DNA of 64,000 nucleotides, taken from positions 1 through 64,000 of the forward strand of contig CAZHSI010000006.1 in the NCBI GenBank assembly GCA_964535195.1, in the 5' to 3' direction. The notes beneath the pieces were generated by a model. That model was given only the letters and a program-made list of their open reading frames with translations. It was not told the DNA's origin and made no database searches. The translations under genes and the position numbers were made by a program. The stretch is from UBA9339 sp964535195. Lineage in GTDB: Bacteria > Pseudomonadota > Gammaproteobacteria > UBA9339. Every line of letters begins with the position of its first letter. Position 1 is the first letter of the stretch. Shown here in pieces: positions 6,983 to 14,720 of this stretch.

Positions 6983-9805
6983 TTAAACAAGAAAATCTAC
7001 TACCCACTTAGCAGCAGGAACAATACCAGGGAAGATTGTGCTGCTAAAAAGAGTATTGGCAGCGAAGCTCATCTTATTATATGTACCCCACGCAACATTT
7101 AAGATGATGCTGGAAGCTTGAAGTACTCCAGTGTTTGTTTGAGAAATATCTAGATAGGCGGTTTTAACTGTCTTAAGTATTATGTTTGAAGCTAGTAGCG
7201 CGGAACTAACAAAGATTGTATCTGCGGCTGCTTTAATTGCTGAACCAGTGGAACTAGCAGCTGAGCCTATTGAGGCAATCAAGTTACTCTCAGCTAGTCC
7301 TTTATTTATTTGTGAAGTTGGTAAAGCTGTTCTAGCAAACACAGCACCTAAGGAATCTACGACACCCCAGTTCGTGCTAACAGCCTCTTGTTTTTCAGCT
7401 AGAACAGGTTGCTCATGCACCATTGGTATGGTCTTAGTGGTTGTGCTATGTATTAAGCTTGAAGTTGGTAAAGCAGTTCTAACAAAGGTTGTGTCTGCGG
7501 CTGCTTTAATTGCTGAACCAGTGTAACTAGCAGCTGAACCTAATGAGGTAATCAAGTTACTCTCAGTTAGTCCTTTATTTATTTGTGAAGTTGGTAAAGC
7601 TGTTTTAGCAAACGCAGTACCTACTAAATTCGTAACCTTTGAGGGTATGCCAGAATTTTTATGTTTTGTAGAACTAATTATTGGAAGCACTATTGCTGGT
7701 TTAGGTAGTGTTGTTCTAGTTAAAGTAGCATCAATCATATCACCAAAGTTTTGGTTGTTAATAAGGTTATGAGTTGGTAATACTGATCTTTCCATACCAA
7801 GGCTTAATAAATTCCTACCGATGCTAGGTACGTTGGTACCATCAGTACCTACATTGATGTCAGAGCTGTGAGTTACTTGCTCTATACTTTTTATAGTCGC
7901 AGAAGCTGGTATTGCAGACCTTGTAAAAACATTTTGCGCTGCTGTTTTTAATGTTGCTCCAACATGACCTAACCACCCCCAAGCAGCTGATTGAGTATTA
8001 GTGCTCTGCTGGATTTCAAGAGTTTGCTCGTTATCTTTGGTTTCGGGGTTTGTGTCAAATGTTTCGAGATTTCTTATTAATGGCGCATCGTTTTTAATTT
8101 TAGGTTCAACCTCGGGCAAAATATTGTCTTGTGGAGTGATTGGTAGGGTAGCTTGAGCTATCACTGGTTTTGGCTCCTCTTTCTGAGCTTGTAACTCTAG
8201 AGTTGTCGGTAAAGTGGCGGTGTTTTTAGTCTCTTGTTTGGGAGCCTCAGTCTGCTTCTGAGTTTGTAAATCTGGAGTTGTCGGTAAAGTGGAGGTGTTT
8301 TTAGTCACTTGGTTGGGAGCCTCAGCCTGTTTTTTGACTATCTTCGCTTGGTTTAAATTTGGAATGGATATGTGTTTATTGCTAATGACGAGGCTAGCTC
8401 CACTGAGACTTACTACTAGCGGTTGAGTATCTTGCAGATTCTCAGAATAGTCTCTTCTTAAACGTATATGCGTACTCGACTCGGAAGTTTGTTTGTCTAT
8501 AGTTGTAGCAGATGGTTCATCTATAGGTGTGGTGGTAAGCGTTGGTTCTTGCGTAATACCTAAAAATGCCATTTCTTGAGCAGTACCGCTAATCGTGCCT
8601 GCTGGTTTTGATGGAGGAGTTACTTGTACTGCAATTCTTCCTTCTGGTATATCAATATATATGTTTCTATCAAGTATAATTGTTTTAGGTGTATTTATGG
8701 TTTCTGTTGTATTTATAAGGTCGGTTGCATTAATGGTTCCTGATGCAACTACAACATTATTACTTGCCGCCGCATTATACAGATCTGTAAAATTAATTAT
8801 TCCTGATTGATCGCTCTCAACCCCGACTATTTTAAAAACGCTGCCGTCACTATTTCTATAAAGGTCTCGGGTTACCTGGTGTGAGTTGCTAGCAACAATA
8901 TCAACGTCGCGACGTACTAAATCTGCCATGTGGCGTGCTGCGCCCTGCAGGTTCCCATCCTTAGATGGTAATAGACCCATTCTAATATTAGCGTTTAAAT
9001 AATAAGTAGTACCGCGAGGGTTATCTTTTTGTACCCCGGTTTCTAAGCCTAATTTATCAAAAACCCCGAAGATCCTTTTACCATTATCTAAAGACCAATC
9101 ATAGGTGAACCTGGCTTTTGGTCCACAAATACTGGTGGTATCTTTTGCGGAGAAGTAATAGCCGCCGATATAGCCAACTAGACCTTTAACTAATTCGTAA
9201 CCAACTTCAGCATCCCCACCCCCCATGGATTTTTCGTAGAGATTGCTTCTATTTATCCAAATATTATTTTGTATGCGATCTAACTCAGCTGTTACATCGG
9301 TTAAACCGATTAGTCTTGAGGTCTCACCAATAGGTTGATAGTAATTGCCGCCAATAAAAAGGTTGCGGAACCAGCCTTCAACGCCAAAGGTTAATTGGTT
9401 AAAATAATTGCCGAAATCGGTTCTCTTACGGTCAAATGCGCCATAGATGCCATACAGATGCTCCCTCTCTGGTGCGAGGTGACGGTAACCAAAATGAGCA
9501 TTGCCTTCGAATGGTTTTCCAGTACGATCAAACAACCTGAGATGGGTAAAAACTAGGTTTTCAGGAGATTGCCAAAGAGGAACAAACATATCACCACCAG
9601 TAGCAGCTTTGGCGGTATTTAAATTAAAAAAACGGTAGCCTCCAACTTGTAAATATGGCAAGTAGTTATATTTGTTACTTAACAAACTGCCGTGTGAATC
9701 TTGGTTATTTTCTATGCTAGAACCGATTGAATTTTTTTCAGCAAAACTATTTTGACCCGCAAGAAAACAAGTCCCAAGTAAAGCATACATTAGCTTTCTG
9801 ATCAT
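6983..9805 (-). CDS. Inverse autotransporter (intimin/invasin-type) with repetitive passenger
   Basis: A 940-residue outer-membrane protein. It has a signal peptide (about 1-22), an inverse-autotransporter beta-barrel region (about 50-290, with FEGNAHFGYRHL, LYGIYGAFDRKRTDFGNYF and LFIGGNYYQPIGE), and a long C-terminal passenger rich in Pro, Thr and Gln. The passenger holds imperfect repeats: NT.TLPTT..LQ.QK near 500-560 and TALPTSQINKGL.ESNLI modules near 740-880. In this family the N-terminal barrel exports the C-terminal passenger, which mediates adhesion. The ribosome binding site is GGGAGGT. The barrel is homologous to the broken gene at 48337-51207. No Ig-like domain was recognised in the passenger. 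Confidence 0.82.
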   Translation of the reverse strand: MIRKLMYALLGTCFLAGQNSFAEKNSIGSSIENNQDSHGSLLSNKYNYLPYLQVGGYRFFNLNTAKAATGGDMFVPLWQSPENLVFTHLRLFDRTGKPFEGNAHFGYRHLAPEREHLYGIYGAFDRKRTDFGNYFNQLTFGVEGWFRNLFIGGNYYQPIGETSRLIGLTDVTAELDRIQNNIWINRSNLYEKSMGGGDAEVGYELVKGLVGYIGGYYFSAKDTTSICGPKARFTYDWSLDNGKRIFGVFDKLGLETGVQKDNPRGTTYYLNANIRMGLLPSKDGNLQGAARHMADLVRRDVDIVASNSHQVTRDLYRNSDGSVFKIVGVESDQSGIINFTDLYNAAASNNVVVASGTINATDLINTTETINTPKTIILDRNIYIDIPEGRIAVQVTPPSKPAGTISGTAQEMAFLGITQEPTLTTTPIDEPSATTIDKQTSESSTHIRLRRDYSENLQDTQPLVVSLSGASLVISNKHISIPNLNQAKIVKKQAEAPNQVTKNTSTLPTTPDLQTQKQTEAPKQETKNTATLPTTLELQAQKEEPKPVIAQATLPITPQDNILPEVEPKIKNDAPLIRNLETFDTNPETKDNEQTLEIQQSTNTQSAAWGWLGHVGATLKTAAQNVFTRSAIPASATIKSIEQVTHSSDINVGTDGTNVPSIGRNLLSLGMERSVLPTHNLINNQNFGDMIDATLTRTTLPKPAIVLPIISSTKHKNSGIPSKVTNLVGTAFAKTALPTSQINKGLTESNLITSLGSAASYTGSAIKAAADTTFVRTALPTSSLIHSTTTKTIPMVHEQPVLAEKQEAVSTNWGVVDSLGAVFARTALPTSQINKGLAESNLIASIGSAASSTGSAIKAAADTIFVSSALLASNIILKTVKTAYLDISQTNTGVLQASSIILNVAWGTYNKMSFAANTLFSSTIFPGIVPAAKWVVDFLV
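7207..7350 (-). repeat. Direct repeat 1 inside the inverse autotransporter passenger
   Basis: A stretch of about 144 bp nearly identical to 7481-7624 at an offset of 274 bases. It encodes the module with TALPTSQINKGLAESNLIAS and GSAIKAAADT. Such close DNA-level repeats favour copy-number change by recombination. Confidence 0.75.
7481..7624 (-). repeat. Direct repeat 2 inside the inverse autotransporter passenger
   Basis: Second copy of the 144-bp unit at 7207-7350, encoding TALPTSQINKGLTESNLITS and GSAIKAAADT with few substitutions. Confidence 0.75.
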
Positions 9806-9840
9806 AGTACCTCCCTGTCGTTTAACTATTTATCTTTGTT

Positions 9841-9888
9841 TAAAAAGCCTATGCGGTCTAGTCACTTCCTGTGCGCAAAACCGCATAG
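9841..9888 (-). terminator. Intrinsic terminator after the first double-glycine gene
   Basis: Perfect 9-bp stem CTATGCGGT/ACCGCATAG (9849-9857 and 9880-9888). On the minus strand the stem is followed by GC and then TTTTT. It lies just after the stop of the gene at 9898-10227 and separates it from the inverse autotransporter gene. Confidence 0.7.
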
Positions 9889-9897
9889 CTATTACGC

Positions 9898-10227
9898 TTA
9901 TTCTTTGTTTGGTGAATCTGCTGCACCATTATTACTAATATCTTTCCCCCTTATTTTTTCATCGATAGTGCCAAAAACAAGCCCTCCTCCAGTTAACCAT
10001 GCAGAGGCAATAGCAGCGGAGGCTAAATATGGTAAACTTAAACATGCTTTAGAAAGTTGCCACCCATACCTTATACCCTTACCCTCTACACTAGGTATCC
10101 CTCGGAGATAGATAGCTGTTGCCAAGCCGGCGAAAACAGTACCACCAAAAAGGTTAAAGCCATCAATTACGCTAAAACCGCCAGAAACATTAAAAACTTC
10201 ATTTTGATGCAATGTAGTAATATTCAT
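9898..10227 (-). CDS. Small double-glycine-leader protein (bacteriocin/microcin-like) 1
   Basis: A 109-residue protein with the leader MNITTLHQNEVFNVSGG, which fits the double-glycine leader of peptides exported by peptidase-containing ABC transporters (hydrophobic residues at -4, -7 and -12, Gly-Gly at the cut). The mature part is hydrophobic and Ala/Gly-rich, with two possible membrane helices, like class II bacteriocins, and ends in a charged tail. It is the most downstream of four such genes on this strand. No exporter or immunity gene could be identified nearby, so a bacteriocin role is inferred from leader type only. Confidence 0.62.
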   Translation of the reverse strand: MNITTLHQNEVFNVSGGFSVIDGFNLFGGTVFAGLATAIYLRGIPSVEGKGIRYGWQLSKACLSLPYLASAAIASAWLTGGGLVFGTIDEKIRGKDISNNGAADSPNKE

Positions 10228-10322
10228 AATAATTAATCTCCTTGTAAGTTTTTGTTAGGAGTTTGTTGAGTTAATTACTCCTTTTGATATTTTTATATAA
10301 ACTATATGGATTCTTCGGTTTG

Positions 10323-10682
10323 TTAATGTCCGCTAATTTTGGCAATACACCCGCCTATAGTAGACCATGCAAGATTACTAACGGCACTAATGCCATAAAT
10401 GGCACCAGCTTTTGTTAGACTAGTAGCTTGCCATCCTGCGACAAGCCAACTTTTAAAGGTAAGCATCTTCGTAAGTTGAGGACTTTCATCTTTTTTATCC
10501 AAGCCTGTTTTGGACATATATGCTGCGTGGCAAAAGCCGATAGCAATTGGAGCTAAATAAGCGCCAACGAATTGACCAATATGTGCCCCAAGTGCTAAAT
10601 TTCCATTTGTGTTTGATGGTTGTTCTACACCACCAGAAATAGCAGAGATTTCAGTAGTATTTAATTCGGTAATGTTCATCAT
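10323..10682 (-). CDS. Small double-glycine-leader protein 2
   Basis: A 119-residue protein starting MMNITELNTTEISAISGG, again a double-glycine leader. The mature region is Ala/Gly-rich (LALGAHIGQFVGAYLAPIAIG) with two or three hydrophobic stretches. The ribosome binding site GGAGGA lies 7-8 bases before the ATG. It belongs to the cluster 9898-11699. The core differs from its neighbours while the leaders are alike, a pattern typical of families sharing one exporter. Confidence 0.6.
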   Translation of the reverse strand: MMNITELNTTEISAISGGVEQPSNTNGNLALGAHIGQFVGAYLAPIAIGFCHAAYMSKTGLDKKDESPQLTKMLTFKSWLVAGWQATSLTKAGAIYGISAVSNLAWSTIGGCIAKISGH

Positions 10683-11067
10683 GAAATGATCCTCCTTGTA
10701 TTGAGTTAATTCTTCGCTGAATGAATGATGCTCAAATTTTTCTAGCTGGTTTTTAAAGGCTAAGATTTAGAGCTACATTTTGCGTGCACAATTGAACAAA
10801 TCATTTTTCAGCTTCCTAGGTATGAGTAGAAAAATATATATTTTGTTCAATAGTGGCGGCAATAATAATCTTCTAAAAGCCTTAAGGCAAGCTTAAAAAT
10901 GTTGTGGCAACCAAAAGAGTGTATAACCAGTTGATTTTTTTTAGATATATTTTTTAATTTAAGCTGATTTTTTCGTATGCAATGGGGGTAAATTTGGATG
11001 CTTGGTCAAGACAATTGTTTTTAGTATTTGTCCAGCCTATTGTTCTTGCAGCAAGCTTTAAGGAAAC
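10683..11067. other. Intergenic stretch with a long hairpin
   Basis: No protein gene is seen here. An imperfect inverted repeat pairs ATTGAACAAA (10791-10800) with TTTTGTTCAAT (10841-10851) and continues into the A/T-rich arms between them. The regulated-promoter motif at 10865-10896 points leftward and would place a transcript start just upstream of this hairpin, so a short RNA or a structured leader of the gene at 10682 is possible. Confidence 0.4.
10865..10896 (-). promoter_or_regulatory. PmrA-box-like promoter, site 1
   Basis: On the minus strand: TTAA-gcTTgcc-TTAA, then 11 bases, then GATTAT as a -10. Spacing equals that of four other sites in the window (23250, 23853, 48187, 57225). 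It points to the double-glycine gene that starts at 10682, about 180 bases away. This is the weakest of the five because of the long distance and the -10 sequence. Confidence 0.4.
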
Positions 11068-11385
11068 TTAAATTATATTTGCCGTTGATAATAGGGTGAC
11101 TATAGTCCAAGAAGTTAAAGTACCAGCAGCGCAGGATCCTGCAATCAAAAGCGCAGAACAGGTTGCTCCACGAAGTCCACGCCGAGAAAATACGCTGCTT
11201 AGTGCTAAGCTAGATGCCGATGCTAAATTTGGGTGTGGTTGTTCGTAATATTTTTTTTTCGTAAGGATTAATAAAAATCCTATACTGGTACCGATTATAG
11301 TAAACATATTGGCAAACATTAGTGTATAAGATACACCCCCAGAAACGGCTAAAGTTTCTTTTTGATTTAAGTCGACGATGTTCAT
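11068..11385 (-). CDS. Small double-glycine-leader protein 3
   Basis: A 105-residue protein with leader MNIVDLNQKETLAVSGG. The mature part has three hydrophobic stretches (YTLMFANMFTIIGTSIGFLL; a central Ala/Ser-rich one; and a C-terminal AGTLTSWTIVTLLS), so it may insert into membranes. It follows gene 4 of the cluster by about 40 bases on the same strand and probably shares a transcript with it. No homologue is recognised beyond the leader. Confidence 0.58.
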   Translation of the reverse strand: MNIVDLNQKETLAVSGGVSYTLMFANMFTIIGTSIGFLLILTKKKYYEQPHPNLASASSLALSSVFSRRGLRGATCSALLIAGSCAAGTLTSWTIVTLLSTANII

Positions 11386-11426
11386 AGTAAGCTCCTGACT
11401 GCTAATCGTTTAATCGTTATTAGGAC

Positions 11427-11699
11427 TTAGGGCTGTGGTAGCTTTTTAGTGGTTATTTTGTCTAATATAGCTCCCAAACAAGCGCCGGATAGAGTAAAAA
11501 TAGTGATGCTTGTGCCGAGTATTAAACAGTTGCAAAATTTATGGCGATCTTCGGTTGAGGAGAGGTTTTTTGGTTTGCCAAGCAGTATCCAAAAAGTGTA
11601 AGTTACTGCAAGAAGTGGGCCTGCAGCCATAATATAGTCGCTTGCGTTGCTACCCGAGACATTGAGAATCTCATCTTTACTTAACTTTATAATGCTCAT
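11427..11699 (-). CDS. Small double-glycine-type-leader protein 4 (Gly-Ser variant)
   Basis: About 90 residues starting MSIIKLSKDEILNVSGS. The leader matches the others except that the second Gly is Ser; GS and GA cut sites are known to be accepted in this class. Two hydrophobic segments follow. The ATG at 11699 is preferred over an in-frame GTG at 11714 because it aligns the leader with the paralogous ones. It is the first gene of the four-gene minus-strand cluster. Confidence 0.52.
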   Translation of the reverse strand: MSIIKLSKDEILNVSGSNASDYIMAAGPLLAVTYTFWILLGKPKNLSSTEDRHKFCNCLILGTSITIFTLSGACLGAILDKITTKKLPQP

Positions 11700-12039
11700 G
11701 GCTAATTTTCTCACTTACTATGGTGAATATTGCACCTATTCACCACGAGCAGCAAAAGATGCTGCTACAACTAAGTTAGAGTTTAGAAAATACTTGTATA
11801 TACCCCTCGTAACTTAATTGATGCTGCATTGCCCATGTTTTTTAGGCTCCTCATTTACGTCAAGGTAAACTCCGGACGGTCGTAGCTTGATTTCGTGCCT
11901 AAATTTATTTTACGCACCATACAGGTTCTATTCGTACTTTACTCTGAAAACTCGAGTGCGAGAGTATATATCAGCTCACCCTTAATTTTCAGCATAATTT
12001 ACGCAGAGCGCACTTTGCGCTGCAACATTGTGCTAATTT
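11700..12039. other. Intergenic stretch between the double-glycine cluster and yicC
   Basis: No gene is seen. At 11838-11884 it holds a degenerate copy (S3) of the S-type hairpin element: GCCCATGTTTTTTA and a loop CTCATTTACGTCAAGGTAAACTC related to that of S1 and S2. The rest has no recognisable signal. Confidence 0.4.
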
Positions 12040-12906
12040 CTACACTATATTTTGAACTTGTTCACGTATTTGTTCAATTAAAACTTTTAATTTTACTGCT
12101 GCTTGTGTGGTTTCAATATCTACCGATTTTGAGGCGAGCGTATTAGCTTCACGATTTAATTCTTGCATCAAGAAGTCCAGACGTTTACCAATGGGGTCGC
12201 TTTCCCTGTCTAATACTCGTACCACCTCTTTAATATGTGCCTCGAGGCGATCGATCTCTTCTGTTATGTCCACCTTTTGTGCAAAGTAAACCATCTCTTG
12301 TTCTAGTCGGGATTGATCTAAATTGACTAATGCTTCCTCTAGCCGTTTCATAATTTTTGTACGCTGTTCTGCTAATATCTGTGGCATTTTGTTTTTTACA
12401 TGAACAACTATATTTGACATATCTTGTAATTTATCTTTAATTAGTTTGGCTAAGACTTCTCCCTCACGTTCACGGGTAGCAATAAGCTCTACTAAAGTTT
12501 TTTCAAATAGTTGTAAGATAACTTCTTGAATGGCGGTTAAATCTTCTTCAGTTGAATGTAATACTTGTGGCCAAGATAAAATTTTCATTGGATCAACGGT
12601 GGCCATGGGTAAATAACTTTTTATTTCTTGTACAGCATCTAGTAGTTTTTTGACTAAAGGTACGTTTAAGGATAAGTTTGGTTCACCTTGGTTGCCTGGA
12701 GTAAAGCGTAACGAACACTCAATGCGTCCTCGATGTAGTCGTTGCTGTAGCTGTAATCTAATATTAGTTTCAAGTGCGCGGAAAGTTTCTGGCATTTTAA
12801 GTGCGCAATCAAAATAACGATGATTAACGATACGGATTTCCCAGGCTGCTGTACCCCAGAGGTCTTGAGCGGAACATCTTGCAAACGTGGTCATGCTTTG
12901 AGTCAT
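12040..12906 (-). CDS. yicC: YicC family endoribonuclease
   Basis: The 288-residue product matches the YicC family: N-terminal MTQSMTTFARC with WEIRIVNHRYFD, and the conserved C-terminal DUF1732 segment (VDITEEIDRLEAHIKEV, KRLDFLMQELNREANTLASKS). YicC proteins are reported to be endoribonucleases acting in small-RNA turnover. It is divergent from rph, its usual neighbour, with an 84-base shared promoter region containing a 7-bp dyad TTCTACC/GGTAGAA. Confidence 0.92.
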   Translation of the reverse strand: MTQSMTTFARCSAQDLWGTAAWEIRIVNHRYFDCALKMPETFRALETNIRLQLQQRLHRGRIECSLRFTPGNQGEPNLSLNVPLVKKLLDAVQEIKSYLPMATVDPMKILSWPQVLHSTEEDLTAIQEVILQLFEKTLVELIATREREGEVLAKLIKDKLQDMSNIVVHVKNKMPQILAEQRTKIMKRLEEALVNLDQSRLEQEMVYFAQKVDITEEIDRLEAHIKEVVRVLDRESDPIGKRLDFLMQELNREANTLASKSVDIETTQAAVKLKVLIEQIREQVQNIV

Positions 12907-12990
12907 AGTTCTACCTTATGTTTTACATTTACGGTAGAATATACCTTAATCTGTTTAAATTATTAACTATTTTTATACATCGAGGATAAC

Positions 12991-13713
12991 ATGCGTTTTA
13001 ATAATCGAGCTTTTAATGAATTACGTCAAATAAAAATTACTCGCAATTATACTAAGCATGCCGAGGGGGCGGTTTTAGTTGAGTTTGGAGATACCAAGGT
13101 TTTGTGTACGGCATCGGTAGTTTCTGGGGTCCCAAAGTTTCTCAAAGATAGCAATCAAGGGTGGTTAACCGCTGAATATGGTATGCTGCCACGTTCTACC
13201 CATACCCGTACCGACCGTGAGGCAACTCGCGGCAAGCAAGCTGGGCGTACCCAGGAAATACAACGACTTATTGGCCGTTCACTACGTTCAGTTATTGATC
13301 TTAAGGCAATTGGAGAACGTACGATTGCTATTGATTGCGATGTTATTCAAGCTGATGGTGGGACTCGTACTGCTGCTATTACTGGGGGTTGTGTGGCTTT
13401 AGCTGATGCTGCGGCTTTTCTCGAACGCTCCCTTAAGCTAAAGGCTAGCCCTTTAAAAAGGTTGGTGGCGGCCATTTCTGTGGGTATTTATAACCATAAT
13501 TTTATGATTGACCTCGATTATAATGAAGATTGTGGCGCTGATACCGATATGAATGTGGTTATGACTGAGGATGGGAATTTTGTAGAAATTCAGGGTACGG
13601 CGGAGCACAATACTTTTTCGCAAAGTGAACTAAGCTCGATGCTTGACCTTGCAAAGATTGGTTTAAAACAATTGTTTGACAAGCAACGGGATGCATTATG
13701 CTCCACAATATAG
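12991..13713 (+). CDS. rph: Ribonuclease PH
   Basis: Phosphorolytic 3'-5' exoribonuclease that trims tRNA 3' ends. The 240-residue product has the family start MRFNNRAFNELRQIKI, the RNA-binding block TDREATRGKQAGRTQEIQRLIGRSLR, the active-site region DCDVIQADGGTRTAAITGG and the tail QGTAEHNTFSQSELSSMLDLA. Full length; no frameshift such as that of E. coli K-12. It is divergent from yicC. Confidence 0.95.
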   Translation: MRFNNRAFNELRQIKITRNYTKHAEGAVLVEFGDTKVLCTASVVSGVPKFLKDSNQGWLTAEYGMLPRSTHTRTDREATRGKQAGRTQEIQRLIGRSLRSVIDLKAIGERTIAIDCDVIQADGGTRTAAITGGCVALADAAAFLERSLKLKASPLKRLVAAISVGIYNHNFMIDLDYNEDCGADTDMNVVMTEDGNFVEIQGTAEHNTFSQSELSSMLDLAKIGLKQLFDKQRDALCSTI

Positions 13714-13779
13714 GTGATGCGGTTTATATGCCACGATTACTGCAAAATGCAGGATTTTTAGAAAGATGTTATTACGTAT

Positions 13780-14715
13780 ATGGATAGAAAACATTATCAA
13801 CTTATTATCTTGGGCTCAGGTCCAGCTGGTTGTACCGCAGCTATTTATGCTGCCAGGGCTAACTTAAATTTTGCTATGATTACTGGCATAGAGCAAGGGG
13901 GGCAGCTTATCAAAACTTCTAAAATTGCTAATTGGCCAGGTGAGGTTGAAGAGATTTCAGGGGTGCATTTGATGGAAAAAATGTTTAAGCAACTACGTAA
14001 TTTGAGGGCCACGGTTTTATCTGATCACCTCGAGCAGGTTGATTTAGCAAAGCAACCTTTTTTTCTTAAGGGCGTGGGAGCTGAATACACTTGTAATGCT
14101 CTAATTATTGCTACTGGTGCTTCTGCTAAATATTTGGGATTACCTTCGGAAAAAGAATATATAGGTCGAGGGGTGTCAACTTGCGCGGTATGTGACGGGT
14201 CTTTTTATAAAAATAAAGAGGTGGTGGTGATTGGCGGCGGCAATACTGCTATTGAAGAAGCCTTGTATTTAGCAAAAATTGCTAAGCAAGTAACCCTGAT
14301 TCATCGTCGTGATACATTGCGAGGTGAAGCCTGGCTCGTTACCCAATTAAAAAACGTTCCAAATATTAAATTAATGTTGGGTTGGAATGTCGTAGAAATA
14401 CTTGGGGATGCTCAAGGAGTTACTAGTGTACTTGTTCAGGCGGTTAATCCTAATCTTACCCAAAAGATCTTTTGCCAAGGAATTTTTGTAGCTATTGGTA
14501 ATAAACCAAACACTGAAATTTTTGCTGAGCAATTAGAGTTGGACCAAGGTTATATTAAAACTGGTTTTAACGTTAACCTTACTGCGACTAGTGTGCCAGG
14601 AGTATTTGCAGCTGGCGATGTAGTAGCCACCAATTATCATCAGGCAATTATTGCGGCGGGTTCTGGTTGTAGTGCAGTTTTAGATGTTCAGAATTTTTTG
14701 GCTAGGCTTAGTTGA
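13780..14715 (+). CDS. trxB: Thioredoxin reductase
   Basis: NADPH-dependent flavoenzyme that reduces thioredoxin. The 311-residue product has the FAD dinucleotide-binding motif GSGPAG at 12-17, the redox-active CAVCDG with Cys135 and Cys138, the NADPH-binding GGGNTAIEEA, and C-terminal GVFAAGDV. Length and motif order fit low-molecular-weight bacterial TrxB. Its stop lies six bases before the ATG of the next gene, so the two are probably cotranscribed. Confidence 0.95.
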   Translation: MDRKHYQLIILGSGPAGCTAAIYAARANLNFAMITGIEQGGQLIKTSKIANWPGEVEEISGVHLMEKMFKQLRNLRATVLSDHLEQVDLAKQPFFLKGVGAEYTCNALIIATGASAKYLGLPSEKEYIGRGVSTCAVCDGSFYKNKEVVVIGGGNTAIEEALYLAKIAKQVTLIHRRDTLRGEAWLVTQLKNVPNIKLMLGWNVVEILGDAQGVTSVLVQAVNPNLTQKIFCQGIFVAIGNKPNTEIFAEQLELDQGYIKTGFNVNLTATSVPGVFAAGDVVATNYHQAIIAAGSGCSAVLDVQNFLARLS

Positions 14716-14720
14716 GTATT

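Noticed and set aside
7182..7526. Plus-strand open frame of 114 codons opposite the inverse autotransporter.
   Set aside because: It is the antisense shadow of the repeats in the passenger.
13698..13785. 29-codon frame overlapping the rph end and the trxB start.
   Set aside because: It has no clear binding site and starts inside rph; nothing supports it beyond position.
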